A DNA stretch of 64,000 bases from Gillisella vitis (GCF_001541345.2 NZ_LMVL02000003.1:372001-436000); one strand, 5' to 3'; positions 9,177 to 26,304 are shown, numbered from the stretch's first letter. Made by a program: numbers and translations. Notes: generated by a model not told the origin, from the letters alone.

Positions 9177-9230
9177 GAGCGCCAAGCAACGGACGGGATG
9201 GCCATCGGCACATCACTCGGACGTGCAGAT

Positions 9231-9306
<76 letters not shown>

Positions 9307-9488
9307 TTTTTCACACAGTGTTGGAATTGATTTTTTCGACTTGTGGATTTTGGTGTTGTAGAATTTGTTTAAATGTCGGTTTTGCCCTTGTTAAAGTGAG
9401 AATCGGCGTTTATGTAACACTCAAACAGACACGCGGTGCGTGGGGCTGATCTTTTCAGCTTTACGTGCCGTAAATGCGTGGGCATTAG

Positions 9489-9689
9489 ATGGCATCGAAG
9501 ACTAATCCATTTGCGTTTTTGCAGCAGGTTCGCTCCGAAACGTCCAAAGTCACCTGGCCGTCGCGCCGCGAGACTGTGATCTCGACGTTGATGGTGTTGG
9601 CCATGGTGATTTTTGCCTCGCTGTTTTTCTTTGCGGCGGATCAGGTTATTGGCTGGGTTTTGAGCCTTGTCCTGAATCTCGGCAATTAA
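9489..9689 (+). CDS. secE: Preprotein translocase subunit SecE
   Basis: Protein of 66 aa, the short single-span form typical outside enterobacteria. The conserved amphipathic segment [17 protein letters not shown] (residues 14-30) precedes one membrane helix ([25 protein letters not shown]). SecE clamps SecY in the inner-membrane SecYEG channel; secY is at 37952. nusG starts 16 bases downstream. Confidence 0.95.
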   Translation: MASKTNPFAFLQQVRSETSKVTWPSRRETVISTLMVLAMVIFASLFFFAADQVIGWVLSLVLNLGN

Positions 9690-9705
9690 CAGGACGGGAA
9701 CGAAC

Positions 9706-10236
9706 ATGGCTGCACGTTGGTATATCGTCCACGCATATTCTAATTTTGAAAAGAAAGTCGCGGAATCGATTGAAGAGAAGGCTCGCCAGAAGGGCCTTGA
9801 GCATCTCTTTGAGAAAATCCTCGTTCCGACTGAAAAGGTCGTCGAGGTTCGTCGCGGCCGCAAGGTGGATAGTGAGCGCAAGTTCTTCCCCGGCTATGTG
9901 CTGGTGCGGGCGAATTTGACGGATGAGGTGTATCACCTGATCAAGAATACCCCGAAGGTTACGGGGTTCCTTGGTTCCGACAATAAGCCGGTTCCGATTC
10001 CTGACTATGAAGCTGACCGGATTCTCGGTCAGGTTCAAGAGGGTGTCGAGCGTCCCAAGTCGTCGCTGTCCTTCGAGATCGGCGAGCAGGTTCGTGTTTC
10101 CGACGGTCCTTTTGCATCCTTCAACGGTGTTGTTCAGGATGTCGATGAAGAGCGGTCGCGTCTTAAGGTCGAAGTGTCGATCTTTGGTCGCGCTACACCG
10201 GTCGAGCTTGAATACAGTCAGGTCGAAAAGGTCTGA
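9706..10236 (+). CDS. nusG: Transcription termination/antitermination factor NusG
   Basis: Protein of 176 aa. NusG binds RNA polymerase, links it to Rho or to ribosomal protein S10, and affects pausing. The N-terminal NGN domain starts [19 protein letters not shown] and includes FFPGYVLV (residues 64-71); the C-terminal KOW domain is [20 protein letters not shown]. The product acts on the RNA polymerase encoded a few kilobases downstream. Confidence 0.96.
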   Translation: MAARWYIVHAYSNFEKKVAESIEEKARQKGLEHLFEKILVPTEKVVEVRRGRKVDSERKFFPGYVLVRANLTDEVYHLIKNTPKVTGFLGSDNKPVPIPDYEADRILGQVQEGVERPKSSLSFEIGEQVRVSDGPFASFNGVVQDVDEERSRLKVEVSIFGRATPVELEYSQVEKV

Positions 10237-10242
10237 TTGCTG

Positions 10243-10263
10243 CGGGAGGGAAACCTCCCGTTT
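10243..10263 (+). terminator. Hairpin between nusG and rplK
   Basis: A 7-bp stem CGGGAGG/CCTCCCG with a GAAA tetraloop, followed by TTTC, starting six bases after nusG. The T run is short, so it is more likely a partial terminator or processing site. The rplK start is 120 bases further on. Confidence 0.5.
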
Positions 10264-10382
10264 CGCGTGGGAGTGCGGCGGTCTCTTAAGCCGGACCGTT
10301 CATACGCACCACGCAACCGCAGCCGCCGGCATGTCCGGCATGAGTGGGCCGGGCCACCGGTCTGATAGAAAGGCAGAGAGAA

Positions 10383-10814
10383 ATGGCTAAAAAAGTTGCA
10401 GGCCAGCTCAAGCTTCAGGTCAAGGCAGGATCGGCTAACCCGTCCCCGCCAATCGGTCCTGCGCTTGGTCAGCGTGGCGTAAATATCATGGAATTCTGCA
10501 AGGCGTTCAATGCCGCTACGCAGGAAATGGAAAAGGGCATGCCGATCCCGGTCGTCATTACCTATTACCAGGATAAGTCCTTCACCTTCATCATGAAGCA
10601 GCCGCCAGTGACTTACTGGTTGAAGAAGGAAGCTAAGATTCAGTCCGGTTCTAAGACTCCGGGCAAGGGTGGAAAAGCTGGTACTATCACTAAGGCTCAG
10701 GTTCGCACGATCGCTGAAGCCAAGATGAAGGACCTGAATGCTGCCGACGTTGACGGCGCTATGGCAATGGTTGAGGGCTCTGCCCGCTCCATGGGCTTGG
10801 AAGTGGTAGGTTAA
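10383..10814 (+). CDS. rplK: 50S ribosomal protein L11
   Basis: Protein of 143 aa, normal length. L11 forms the GTPase-associated centre of 23S rRNA. The N-terminal domain has the proline-rich [21 protein letters not shown] segment, the target of thiopeptide antibiotics, and the C-terminal RNA-binding domain starts near PPVTYWLKK. The ATG at 10383 follows GGCAGAGAGAA; the longer in-frame start is not conserved. rplA begins two bases after the stop. Confidence 0.97.
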   Translation: MAKKVAGQLKLQVKAGSANPSPPIGPALGQRGVNIMEFCKAFNAATQEMEKGMPIPVVITYYQDKSFTFIMKQPPVTYWLKKEAKIQSGSKTPGKGGKAGTITKAQVRTIAEAKMKDLNAADVDGAMAMVEGSARSMGLEVVG

Positions 10815-10816
10815 TC

Positions 10817-11512
10817 ATGGCAAAGCTTGCAAAGCGTATTCAGAAGATCCGCGAAGGCGTTGATTCCACCAAGCTGGTTGCTCTGTCCGACGCCATTTCG
10901 ATGGTCAAGGAACGTGCGGTTGCTAAGTTCGATGAAACCATCGAAATCGCTATGAACCTTGGCGTTGACCCACGTCACGCCGACCAGATGGTTCGTGGCG
11001 TTGTCAACCTGCCGAATGGCACTGGTCGCGACGTTCGCGTTGCCGTCTTCGCTCGTGGCGCTAAGGCTGATGAAGCCCGTGCAGCTGGCGCTGAAGTTGT
11101 TGGCGCTGAAGACCTGGTCGAAATCGTCCAGGGCGGCAAGATCGACTTCGACCGTTGCATCGCAACGCCTGACATGATGCCGCTGGTCGGCCGCCTCGGT
11201 AAGGTTCTCGGCCCGCGTGGCATGATGCCGAACCCGAAGGTTGGCACAGTGACCATGGACGTCGCAGGTGCTGTCAAGGCATCCAAGGGTGGCGCCGTCG
11301 AGTTCCGCGTCGAAAAGGCTGGTATCATCCATGCCGGTATCGGCAAGGCCTCGTTTGAAGCCAAGGCTCTTGAAGAAAACATCAAGGCTTTCGCTGATGC
11401 CGTCATCAAGGCAAAACCAGCTGGCGCGAAGGGTAACTACGTCAAGCGCGTAGCGATTTCCTCGACCATGGGCCCTGGCGTCAAGATCGACCCTTCGTCG
11501 GTCACAGCTTAA
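10817..11512 (+). CDS. rplA: 50S ribosomal protein L1
   Basis: Protein of 231 aa, normal length. L1 forms the mobile stalk at the E site and in many bacteria represses its own L11-L1 message. Conserved segments are [25 protein letters not shown] near residue 36 and [15 protein letters not shown] near residue 130. Only two bases separate it from rplK. An autoregulatory L1 site could lie in the nusG-rplK spacer but was not identified by sequence. Confidence 0.97.
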   Translation: MAKLAKRIQKIREGVDSTKLVALSDAISMVKERAVAKFDETIEIAMNLGVDPRHADQMVRGVVNLPNGTGRDVRVAVFARGAKADEARAAGAEVVGAEDLVEIVQGGKIDFDRCIATPDMMPLVGRLGKVLGPRGMMPNPKVGTVTMDVAGAVKASKGGAVEFRVEKAGIIHAGIGKASFEAKALEENIKAFADAVIKAKPAGAKGNYVKRVAISSTMGPGVKIDPSSVTA

Positions 11513-11543
11513 TTTTTCGGGGTGTTTTACCCCGTATTCAAGA

Positions 11544-11588
11544 ATTCCCGGTCCTTCGGGACCGGGAATGTCCGGTTTTATAACCGGA
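11544..11588 (+). promoter_or_regulatory. Tandem hairpins in the rplA-rplJ leader
   Basis: Two perfect hairpins stand one base apart. The first (11544-11569) has an 11-bp stem, ATTCCCGGTCC with its complement, and a TTCG tetraloop. The second (11571-11588) has a 7-bp stem TCCGGTT/AACCGGA and is followed by TTTCCTG. They begin the 343-base gap before rplJ, which holds no gene. In other bacteria this leader carries the L10-L12 repression site, so the region is probably regulatory. Confidence 0.6.
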
Positions 11589-11855
11589 TTTCCTGTCCGA
11601 GATTGTGGGCGGCCTTGCGGCCTTAATATCTGCCTGCATGAGACGGGTAAGACCCGAAATTCTTCACGGACGCCAAGGCGTTACGGAAGTGTCGGTTCGA
11701 GCCTTGTGTGCCTTGTGCCTGACGCCTTCGGGTGACAGTGCGGGGGGACAGGATCCTCAAGCGTCGCTTGGGATCTGACGAGTTTAGATCCCTTGAGGCA
11801 AAGGCAAACCCGATGGGGCCTGCAGGATTGCGGTCCCGTCTACTGGAGACAGACA

Positions 11856-12374
11856 GTGGAAAGAGCGGAAAAACGCGAATTCGTCACAGAACTGAACGAA
11901 GTCTTCAAGGCTTCTGGTTCGGTTGTTGTGGCCCACTATGCTGGTGTCACGGTTGCGCAGATGAACGACTTCCGTTCAAAAATGCGCGCTGCTGGCGGCA
12001 CCGTCAAAGTCGCGAAGAACCGTCTGGCCAAGATCGCTCTTCAGGGCACGGAGTCGGAAGGGATGACAGATCTCTTCAAGGGCCAGACGCTGATTGCTTA
12101 CAGCGTCGACCCGATCACGGCTCCGAAAGTCGTCATGGACTTTGCCAAGACCAACGACAAGCTCGTTGTTCTCGGTGGTTCCATGGGAACAACCACGCTC
12201 TCCGTGGATGCAGTCAAGTCGCTTGCGACCCTGCCTTCGCTGGACGAGCTGCGTGCAAAGCTGGTCGGCATGATTCAGACCCCGGCTACTCGCATCGCAG
12301 GCGTTGTTCAGGCACCGGCAGCTCAGCTTGCTCGCGTGTTTGCGGCTTATGCCAAGAAGGACGAAGCCGCGTAA
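11856..12374 (+). CDS. rplJ: 50S ribosomal protein L10
   Basis: Protein of 172 aa with a GTG start at 11856 (first residues [17 protein letters not shown]), preceded by TGGAGAC. L10 anchors L7/L12 dimers to the ribosome. The conserved core [17 protein letters not shown] and [12 protein letters not shown] is present; the long C-terminal helix that binds L12 ends in [10 protein letters not shown]. Upstream in-frame ATG codons lie in the leader and are not conserved. rplL follows after 69 bases. Confidence 0.95.
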
Positions 12375-12443
12375 GGCGGTTTTTCGCTGTTCATACCCAA
12401 AACCAGTTCGTTTCGAACCGAACACTGATAAAGGACTAGTAAA

Positions 12444-12815
12444 ATGGCTGATCTCGCTAAGATCGTAGAAGACCTTTCCTCTTTGACCGTTCTGGAAGCT
12501 GCTGAGCTTTCCAAGCTGCTCGAAGAAAAGTGGGGCGTTTCTGCTGCAGCTCCTGTTGCTGTTGCCGCTGTTGCCGGCCCAGCTGCTGCTGCTGAAGAAG
12601 AAAAGACTGAATTTGACGTTATCCTGACGGATGCCGGCGCTAACAAGATCAACGTGATCAAGGAAGTTCGCGCAATCACCGGTCTGGGCCTGAAGGAAGC
12701 CAAGGACCTCGTTGAAGGCGCTCCGAAGGCTGTCAAGGAAGCCGTTTCCAAGGCTGAAGCTGCAGACCTGAAGAAGAAGCTTGAAGACGCTGGCGCCAAG
12801 GTTGACGTCAAGTAA
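12444..12815 (+). CDS. rplL: 50S ribosomal protein L7/L12
   Basis: Protein of 123 aa. The N-terminal dimerisation domain ([29 protein letters not shown]) is followed by an Ala-rich hinge at about residues 34-53 and the C-terminal domain with [27 protein letters not shown], which contacts translation factors. It is the only multi-copy ribosomal protein; SD AAAGGAC precedes the ATG. Confidence 0.97.
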   Translation: MADLAKIVEDLSSLTVLEAAELSKLLEEKWGVSAAAPVAVAAVAGPAAAAEEEKTEFDVILTDAGANKINVIKEVRAITGLGLKEAKDLVEGAPKAVKEAVSKAEAADLKKKLEDAGAKVDVK

Positions 12816-12827
12816 TTCATACTTTTG

Positions 12828-12859
12828 GCTCCGGCGAGGGTGCAAACTCTCTCCGGAGC
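12828..12859 (+). terminator. Possible attenuator after rplL
   Basis: GCTCCGG pairs with CCGGAGC, extended by an inner five-pair stem across one mismatch, twelve bases after the rplL stop, followed by TGTTCTCC. The T content is low, so partial termination before rpoB is the likeliest role. Confidence 0.45.
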
Positions 12860-12878
12860 TGTTCTCCTGACGGAAATT

Positions 12879-12914
12879 ATTACCCAAAAGCCGGTAAAAC
12901 GGCTTTTGGGTAAT
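12879..12914 (+). other. Perfect 15-bp hairpin in the rplL-rpoB spacer
   Basis: ATTACCCAAAAGCCG and its exact complement flank a six-base loop GTAAAA. No T run follows. In E. coli the rplL-rpoB spacer holds an attenuator and an RNase III site; the position fits, and a 15-bp stem could be cut by RNase III. This is an inference from position and structure. Confidence 0.6.
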
Positions 12915-13068
12915 GGGTTCTCAAGAGGATGGTTCCGATCAGGCGCTCAAGGCAAACCGGCCTTTCCGCCTGAACTGGAACGAGATTGACAATCCATGAT
13001 TGACGGAGCCGCCTGGCCAGCGGTGTTCGTCTGTTGCAGGCCCGGGTGCAAACTGACAAGGAGCGACG

Positions 13069-16000
13069 ATGGCTCAGACCCTTTCCTTTAACGGTCGCAG
13101 GCGCGTACGCAAGTTTTTCGGAAAAATTCCAGAAGTCGCAGAAATGCCGAACCTCATCGAGGTTCAGAAGGCATCTTACGATCAGTTCCTCATGGTTGAC
13201 GAGCCGGAAGGCGGTCGTCCCGACGAGGGACTTCAAACCGTTTTCAAGTCCGTCTTCCCGATCACCGATTTTTCCGGTGCCTCGATGCTGGAATTCGTGT
13301 CCTACGAATTCGAGCCGCCGAAGTTCGACGTTGATGAATGCCGCCAGCGCGATCTGACCTATGCAGCGCCGCTGAAGGTCACGTTGCGACTGATCGTGTT
13401 CGATATCGATGAAGATACGGGCGCCCGCTCGATCAAGGACATCAAGGAACAGTCGGTCTACATGGGCGACATGCCTTTGATGACCAATAACGGCACGTTT
13501 ATCGTCAACGGCACCGAGCGCGTTATCGTCTCGCAGATGCATCGTTCGCCGGGCGTGTTCTTCGACCACGACAAGGGCAAGAGCCATTCTTCCGGCAAGC
13601 TGCTGTTTGCCGCCCGCGTCATTCCGTATCGTGGTTCATGGCTCGATATCGAATTCGACGCCAAGGACATCGTCCACGCCCGTATCGACCGCCGCCGCAA
13701 GATCCCAGTGACTTCGCTGCTGATGGCGCTTGGCATGGACGGCGAAGAAATCCTGTCGACCTTCTATTCGAAGTCCGACTACAAGCGCGATGGCAAGGGC
13801 TGGCGTGTGCCGTTCCAGGCGGAAACGCTGAAGGGCTCCAAGACGCTCGTCGACATGGTCGATGCCGATAGCGGCGAAGTCGTTGTCGAAGCCGGTAAGA
13901 AGCTCACCCCGCGTCTTCTGCGCCAGTTGCAGGACAAGGGTCTGAAGGCGCTGAAGGCGACCGACGAAGACCTCTACGGCAATTATCTGGCTGAAGACAT
14001 CGTCAATTTCGCAACCGGCGAGATCTATCTCGAAGCTGGCGACGAAATCGACGAAAAGACCCTGCCGATCATTCTGGAAGCAGGCTTCGACGAGATCCCG
14101 GTTCTGGGCATCGACCATATCAATGTCGGCGCCTATATCCGCAACACGTTGGCTGCCGATAAGAACGAAAACCGCCAGGATGCGCTGTTCGATATCTACC
14201 GCGTCATGCGTCCGGGCGAGCCGCCAACCATGGATTCGGCTGAAGCCATGTTCAATTCGCTGTTCTTCGACAGCGAGCGTTATGACTTGTCGGCTGTTGG
14301 CCGCGTCAAGATGAACATGCGTCTCGACCTCGAAGTGGCCGATACCGTGCGCGTTCTGCGCAAGGAAGACATCCTGGCCGTGGTCAAGATGCTGGTCGAG
14401 CTGCGCGATGGCAAGGGCGAAATCGACGATATCGACAATCTCGGCAACCGCCGTGTTCGTTCCGTCGGTGAATTGATGGAGAACCAGTATCGTCTGGGGC
14501 TGCTGCGCATGGAGCGCGCCATCAAGGAACGTATGTCGTCGATCGAAATCGACACGGTCATGCCGCAGGATCTGATCAACGCCAAGCCTGCCGCTGCTGC
14601 TGTGCGCGAATTCTTCGGTTCGTCCCAGCTCAGCCAGTTCATGGACCAGGTCAATCCGCTGTCGGAAATCACCCACAAGCGCCGTCTTTCGGCTCTTGGA
14701 CCGGGTGGTCTGACCCGCGAGCGCGCTGGCTTTGAAGTGCGCGACGTGCATCCGACCCATTACGGCCGTATCTGCCCGATTGAGACACCTGAAGGCCCGA
14801 ATATCGGTCTGATCAACTCGCTTGCCACCTTCGCACGGGTCAACAAATACGGCTTCATCGAAAGCCCGTATCGTAAGATCATCGACGGCGTTGTGACGAA
14901 GGACGTGATCTACCTCTCCGCCATGGAAGAGGCCAAGTATTACGTTGCCCAGGCCAATGCCGAGCTGAACGCGGAAGGCAAATTCGTCGAGGAATTCGTC
15001 GTTTGCCGTCACGCTGGGGAAGTTATGCTGTCGCCGCGCGACACCATCAACCTGATGGACGTTTCGCCGAAGCAGCTCGTGTCCGTTGCCGCCGCTCTTA
15101 TTCCATTCCTGGAAAACGACGACGCCAACCGCGCGCTGATGGGCTCCAACATGCAGCGTCAGGCTGTTCCGCTGCTGCGGGCTGAAGCCCCGTTCGTTGG
15201 GACCGGCATGGAGCCGATCGTGGCGCGTGACTCCGGTGCGGCTATCGGCGCCCGTCGTGGCGGCGTGGTCGACCAGGTGGATGCGACGCGTATCGTTATC
15301 CGCGCCACGGAAGATCTCGATGCCGGCAAGTCCGGTGTTGATATCTACCGTCTGCAGAAGTTCCAGCGTTCCAACCAGAATACCTGCGTCAACCAGCGTC
15401 CGCTGGTCGCCGTCGGCGATATTCTGAACAAGGGCGATATCATCGCGGACGGTCCGTCGACCGACCTCGGTGACCTGGCGCTTGGCCGCAACGCGCTCGT
15501 CGCGTTCATGCCTTGGAACGGCTATAACTATGAGGACTCGATCCTCATGTCGGAGCGTATCGTTTCGGAAGACGTCTTCACCTCGATCCATATCGAGGAG
15601 TTTGAAGTCATGGCCCGCGATACCAAGCTTGGACCGGAAGAAATCACTCGCGATATTCCGAACGTTTCGGAAGAAGCACTGCGCAACCTCGATGAAGCCG
15701 GTATCGTCTACATCGGTGCGGAAGTGCAGCCGGGCGATATCCTGGTCGGCAAGATCACTCCGAAGGGCGAAAGCCCTATGACGCCGGAAGAAAAGCTTCT
15801 GCGCGCCATCTTCGGTGAAAAGGCTTCCGACGTCCGTGATACCTCGATGCGCATGCCTCCGGGCACGTTCGGGACCATTGTCGAAGTTCGTGTTTTCAAC
15901 CGCCACGGCGTTGAAAAGGACGAGCGCGCCATGGCCATCGAGCGCGAGGAAATCGAACGTCTCGCCAAGGACCGGGACGACGAACAGGCAATCCTGGACC

Positions 16001-17208
16001 GCAACGTCTATGGTCGTTTGCTCGATACGCTGCGTGGTCAGGTTTCGATTGCCGGTCCGAAGGGTTTCAAGAAGGGCGTCGAACTCAACAACGCCGTCAT
16101 TTCTGAATATCCGCGTTCGCAATGGTGGATGTTTGCCGTTGAAGACGAGAAGGTTCAAAGCGAGCTGGAAGCGCTTCGTGGTCAGTACGACGAATCCAAG
16201 TCGCGCCTTGAGCAGCGCTTCATGGACAAGGTCGAAAAGGTCCAGCGCGGCGATGAAATGCCTCCGGGCGTCATGAAGATGGTCAAGGTCTTTGTTGCTG
16301 TGAAGCGCAAGATCCAGCCAGGTGACAAGATGGCCGGCCGTCACGGTAACAAGGGCGTCGTGTCGCGCATCGTTCCGGTCGAGGACATGCCGTTCCTCGA
16401 AGACGGTACGCATGTCGATATCGTTCTGAACCCGCTTGGCGTGCCGTCGCGTATGAATGTCGGCCAGATTCTTGAAACCCACCTTGCCTGGGCTTGCGCC
16501 GGCATGGGTCGCAAGATCGGGCAGATGCTTGAGGATTACCAGAAGCATCTCGACATCACCGAGCTCAGGACCGAACTGGTTGATCTCTACGCCAGTGAAT
16601 CGCATGACGAAGTTGCCAGATTCGACGACGAATCGCTCCTGCGATTGGCTGATCAGGCCAAGAGCGGACTTTCCATCGCCACGCCGGTTTTCGACGGTGC
16701 GCATGAAAGCGACGTTTCGGAAATGTTGACCCGCGCCGGTCTGCACACATCCGGCCAGTCGGTTCTTTATGACGGACGTACGGGTGAAACCTTCGACCGT
16801 AAGGTCACCGTTGGTTACATGTACATGATCAAACTCAACCACTTGGTTGACGACAAGATCCATGCACGCTCCATCGGTCCTTACTCGCTTGTGACCCAGC
16901 AGCCTTTGGGCGGCAAGGCACAGTTCGGTGGTCAGCGTTTCGGGGAAATGGAAGTCTGGGCTCTGGAAGCTTACGGCGCTGCCTACACCCTGCAGGAAAT
17001 GCTGACGGTGAAGTCGGACGACGTGGCCGGTCGTACCAAGGTCTACGAGGCGATCGTGCGTGGCGACGATACGTTCGAAGCCGGTATTCCGGAAAGCTTC
17101 AACGTTCTCGTCAAGGAAATGCGGTCGCTTGGTCTGTCGGTCGAGTTGGAGAATTCCAAACTCGAGACGACCGATACCGTCAACCCGTTGCCGGACGCTG
17201 CGGAATAA
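13069..17208 (+). CDS. rpoB: DNA-directed RNA polymerase subunit beta
   Basis: Protein of 1379 aa, the alphaproteobacterial length. It forms one jaw of the polymerase and much of the active centre. The rifampicin-pocket segment [20 protein letters not shown] starts near residue 515; the residues linked to resistance (Asp, His and Ser of the cluster) are the sensitive types, with a Val at the E. coli Asn518 position. [15 protein letters not shown] is present in the C-terminal half. The ATG follows AAGGAGCGACG. rpoC follows after 184 bases. Confidence 0.98.
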   Translation: MAQTLSFNGRRRVRKFFGKIPEVAEMPNLIEVQKASYDQFLMVDEPEGGRPDEGLQTVFKSVFPITDFSGASMLEFVSYEFEPPKFDVDECRQRDLTYAAPLKVTLRLIVFDIDEDTGARSIKDIKEQSVYMGDMPLMTNNGTFIVNGTERVIVSQMHRSPGVFFDHDKGKSHSSGKLLFAARVIPYRGSWLDIEFDAKDIVHARIDRRRKIPVTSLLMALGMDGEEILSTFYSKSDYKRDGKGWRVPFQAETLKGSKTLVDMVDADSGEVVVEAGKKLTPRLLRQLQDKGLKALKATDEDLYGNYLAEDIVNFATGEIYLEAGDEIDEKTLPIILEAGFDEIPVLGIDHINVGAYIRNTLAADKNENRQDALFDIYRVMRPGEPPTMDSAEAMFNSLFFDSERYDLSAVGRVKMNMRLDLEVADTVRVLRKEDILAVVKMLVELRDGKGEIDDIDNLGNRRVRSVGELMENQYRLGLLRMERAIKERMSSIEIDTVMPQDLINAKPAAAAVREFFGSSQLSQFMDQVNPLSEITHKRRLSALGPGGLTRERAGFEVRDVHPTHYGRICPIETPEGPNIGLINSLATFARVNKYGFIESPYRKIIDGVVTKDVIYLSAMEEAKYYVAQANAELNAEGKFVEEFVVCRHAGEVMLSPRDTINLMDVSPKQLVSVAAALIPFLENDDANRALMGSNMQRQAVPLLRAEAPFVGTGMEPIVARDSGAAIGARRGGVVDQVDATRIVIRATEDLDAGKSGVDIYRLQKFQRSNQNTCVNQRPLVAVGDILNKGDIIADGPSTDLGDLALGRNALVAFMPWNGYNYEDSILMSERIVSEDVFTSIHIEEFEVMARDTKLGPEEITRDIPNVSEEALRNLDEAGIVYIGAEVQPGDILVGKITPKGESPMTPEEKLLRAIFGEKASDVRDTSMRMPPGTFGTIVEVRVFNRHGVEKDERAMAIEREEIERLAKDRDDEQAILDRNVYGRLLDTLRGQVSIAGPKGFKKGVELNNAVISEYPRSQWWMFAVEDEKVQSELEALRGQYDESKSRLEQRFMDKVEKVQRGDEMPPGVMKMVKVFVAVKRKIQPGDKMAGRHGNKGVVSRIVPVEDMPFLEDGTHVDIVLNPLGVPSRMNVGQILETHLAWACAGMGRKIGQMLEDYQKHLDITELRTELVDLYASESHDEVARFDDESLLRLADQAKSGLSIATPVFDGAHESDVSEMLTRAGLHTSGQSVLYDGRTGETFDRKVTVGYMYMIKLNHLVDDKIHARSIGPYSLVTQQPLGGKAQFGGQRFGEMEVWALEAYGAAYTLQEMLTVKSDDVAGRTKVYEAIVRGDDTFEAGIPESFNVLVKEMRSLGLSVELENSKLETTDTVNPLPDAAE

Positions 17209-17220
17209 CAGTGACAGTGG

Positions 17221-17246
17221 GGCGCGCGCGTTTCGATGCGCGCGCC
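17221..17246 (+). other. GC hairpin between rpoB and rpoC
   Basis: GGCGCGCGC pairs with GCGCGCGCC across an eight-base loop, 12 bases after the rpoB stop. No T run follows. The rpoB-rpoC spacer has no gene; the hairpin may stabilise or help cut the transcript. Confidence 0.5.
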
Positions 17247-17392
17247 GTCCTCCGCCAGTTGTAAACATCAACCGGCGTGGGGACTTTTGCCGCATTCAGC
17301 GGTTATTGTCGTTTTAAGGCGCGTTGTGGCTTCCCGGGAAGGGCCACATTCGTTGCCAAGCTGAGGGCCTCAGGCCCCACAAGGAGATAGGC

Positions 17393-21604
<4,212 letters not shown>

Positions 21605-21627
21605 TTGGTGCTGAGCAATCGAAATAA

Positions 21628-21661
21628 AAAAGCCGTCCGGAGCGATCCGGGCGGCTTTTCC
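21628..21661 (+). terminator. Terminator of the rpoBC operon
   Basis: A stem of about 14 bp (AAAAGCCGTCCGG region with CCGGGCGGCTTTT, one wobble) with T-rich tail TTTTCCGTTTT, 24 bases after the rpoC stop. About 95 bases without a gene follow before the minus-strand Nudix gene ends. Confidence 0.85.
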
Positions 21662-21755
21662 GTTTTATGATGTTGCCTAGCGAAGGTCGGAGTTTGTTCG
21701 GGCTTACCAGTGGGAAACGTAATCCGGTGCTTGGCTCAATGAGAACCTTACAGAT

Positions 21756-22190
21756 CTAAGGAAGCAGGGGCAGGGCAGCGCCGTGCTCATAGCCTAGCCG
21801 CTGACTTGCCTCATCTCGGGCTAACCAGAAGAACGAAAAACGCACCGGAGCACCACCGCCGTGAGGCGTTGTTTCGCTGTGAATCCAGCTCTGCGGATAG
21901 AGAGTGTGAAGCAAAGGCAGGTGGAAAAAATGGCGCTTGTGGTGGATGGAAACCCCATCTCGAGCATCCCGATAATCGACAGAAGTCAGAAAACGGGGAG
22001 GCGAGGGACAGGCAAAGCCTGTCTCCTCTTCGAATTCGCGCCAAGCCGCAGCGCTCGGGCTTTCACCATGTTCAACGGTGCCACCAGGCACCTGCGGTAG
22101 GATATGTGGAAAATCCGGCTCATCGAAGACCAAGAGCCGGTTGCGGTCGGCTGCATAGACAAGGACCTTTTCGATGACATGTCCTGTCAT
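21756..22190 (-). CDS. Nudix hydrolase
   Basis: Protein of 144 aa. A perfect Nudix box (GX5EX7REUXEEXGU) lies at residues 37-59: GTVEHGESPSAAAWREFEEE and then TGF. These enzymes hydrolyse nucleoside diphosphates linked to another group; the substrate cannot be told from the box. An upstream small gene (22202-22495) ends 11 bases before its start, so the two are probably cotranscribed away from the str operon. Confidence 0.85.
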   Translation of the reverse strand: MTGHVIEKVLVYAADRNRLLVFDEPDFPHILPQVPGGTVEHGESPSAAAWREFEEETGFACPSPPRFLTSVDYRDARDGVSIHHKRHFFHLPLLHTLYPQSWIHSETTPHGGGAPVRFSFFWLARDEASQRLGYEHGAALPLLP

Positions 22191-22201
22191 TCATCGCTCA
22201 C

Positions 22202-22495
22202 TCAGTTGAAGCGGATGATTGCCACTTCACCTTCGAGTGCGCCCTGATACGCCGAGGCATGCGGCTCGTCGGAAGGAGGCTCTGTCACCATGCCGATCTG
22301 GTCCAGGTCGGCCTCCAGAAAGCCTTCCTCGGCCAGTGCATTCAAAGCCTCGCGCACGGCGGAGTCGTCATCTGGCGCACTCAGCAAAATATGCAGGTCG
22401 ATCCCTTCTGTGCCCGTTTCTTCATAGGCCTTGGCAATGATGATGAAGACCATTGGTCCGTCCGAATTATTGTCATTGTCAGGGGTCGAAATCAT
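22202..22495 (-). CDS. Conserved small acidic protein, unknown function
   Basis: Protein of 97 aa starting MISTPDNDNNSDGPMVF with AAGGA eight bases upstream; a longer in-frame start at 22606 lacks a binding site. An IIIAKAYEE...GIDLHILL segment followed by DDSAVREALNALAEEGFLEADLDQIG suggests an alternating alpha/beta domain. It ends in GALEGEVAIIRF. I recall similar proteins in rhizobia but know no function. It is followed by the Nudix gene. Confidence 0.6.
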   Translation of the reverse strand: MISTPDNDNNSDGPMVFIIIAKAYEETGTEGIDLHILLSAPDDDSAVREALNALAEEGFLEADLDQIGMVTEPPSDEPHASAYQGALEGEVAIIRFN

Positions 22496-22712
22496 CAGTC
22501 GGTCCTTATGACGGGTCGCCTTTCTTATAGCTCGAGACAAGCGAGCCGCCAGGTGACCGCGATAGCAACGGTTAGAAAGTCTTGTAGACGGGAATCGCCT
22601 CGGCACAATAACCTAATCGATAATGTCATCGTTATAGAGCCATCCGCCGTCGTCAAGCTGAAGGCTGGTTGCAAATCCCAAATCGCTCAGCTTCATGTGC
22701 AAAACCCGCCGT

Positions 22713-22741
22713 TTGACAGGCATGAAAACGATTCTTCTATC
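22713..22741 (+). promoter_or_regulatory. Possible promoter far upstream of rpsL
   Basis: TTGACA at 22713-22718 with TTCTAT at 22735-22740 (16 bp) or TCTATC at 17 bp spacing. It lies about 435 bases before rpsL in a 680-base gap (22496-23174) that otherwise holds no gene I can support. Confidence 0.3.
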
Positions 22742-22881
22742 GCAGGCTGAAAATCGGTATGTGCAAGGTCGGAATCGGTTGATGACAATTGCATAATCGA
22801 GCGAAACCCGTCATAATCACAAACAGGCCGGGACCAAAGCGGCCATAGGGCTTTGGAGAGCTATTAATTTTGCGCCATGGC

Positions 22882-22910
22882 TTGACGGAACGGGGTGAAA
22901 ACAGTAGTAC
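22882..22910 (+). promoter_or_regulatory. Possible str operon promoter
   Basis: CTTGACG (TTGACG at 22882-22887) with TAGTAC 17 bp downstream. A perfect TATAAT also occurs at 22937-22942 but has no -35 partner at normal spacing. Either could give an rpsL leader of 230-280 bases. Confidence 0.35.
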
Positions 22911-23174
22911 GCCCCGCATCGGAGCCAATGCACGGTTATAATTTTCAGGACATATTGTTCTGAAGTTTGCCCCAGGCTTAGGATCCAAACGCACTTTGAA
23001 GACATGAATGCTGCACGCATGACGCAGTCGCATGCGTCCTCTGCTTTTTGTGGTCCATCCGGAAGTCCGGATCGGGCCACATTCGCGCATGGCGAAAATT
23101 GTGCGAGCGCCGCCGGAAACGGCACAAACGGGCCTGAAAAGGCTCAAGTGACAAGAATTATAAGGGATGGTTCT

Positions 23175-23546
23175 ATGCCTACCGTAAATCAGCTGATCCG
23201 CAAGCCGCGTCAGGCGCAGGTAAAGCGCAACAAGGTTCCTGCCTTGCAGGAAAATCCACAGAAGCGCGGCGTTTGCACCCGCGTTTATACCACGACCCCG
23301 AAGAAGCCGAACTCGGCTCTGCGTAAGGTTGCCAAGATCCGTTTGACCAATGGCTTCGAAGTCATCGGCTACATTCCGGGCGAAGGCCACAACCTCCAGG
23401 AACACTCTGTCGTCATGATCCGTGGCGGCCGCGTCAAGGACTTGCCGGGCGTTCGTTACCACATCATCCGTGGTGTTCTCGATACCCAGGGTGTCAAGAA
23501 CCGTAAGCAGCGCCGTTCCAAGTATGGTGCAAAGCGTCCGAAGTAA
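23175..23546 (+). CDS. rpsL: 30S ribosomal protein S12
   Basis: Protein of 123 aa, first gene of the str operon. S12 lines the decoding centre. The loop [17 protein letters not shown] carries the lysine whose change gives streptomycin resistance in other bacteria; here it is the sensitive lysine. The start at 23175 ([12 protein letters not shown]) is the conserved one, with AAGGGATGG upstream; a longer in-frame start at 23004 is not. Confidence 0.97.
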
Positions 23547-23598
23547 GTCGGAAGCCTTCTTTGAAATTCAGCGCTGCGCGAGGTTCTCCGCGTGATAA

Positions 23599-24099
<501 letters not shown>

Positions 24100-24133
24100 T
24101 CTTAGACGATCGAATATCGAAAGGCAGTCCACT

Positions 24134-26233
<2,100 letters not shown>

Positions 26234-26304
26234 TCGGGGTAACCCGCCGGAACTGATAACAGGAATTTCCCCCTTCATGGGGATGAGATAATGGAGAGCC
26301 GAAA

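Noticed and set aside
13069..17208. Possible antibiotic-resistance changes in rpoB and rpsL
   Set aside because: The rifampicin and streptomycin regions carry the sensitive-type residues; the Val next to Asp in the rifampicin loop is, as I recall, the ordinary alphaproteobacterial residue.
13636..17295. A very long minus-strand open frame antisense to rpoB
   Set aside because: It is created by the codon bias of rpoB on the other strand. The translated product has no recognisable motifs, and rpoB explains the sequence fully. Similar antisense frames lie opposite rpoC (18086-21163), fusA (24032-26311) and both tuf genes.
22737..23462. Minus-strand frame of 241 aa before and inside rpsL
   Set aside because: Its C-terminal part comes from the reverse strand of rpsL and the rest is in the gene-free leader, with no ribosome binding site or motif.
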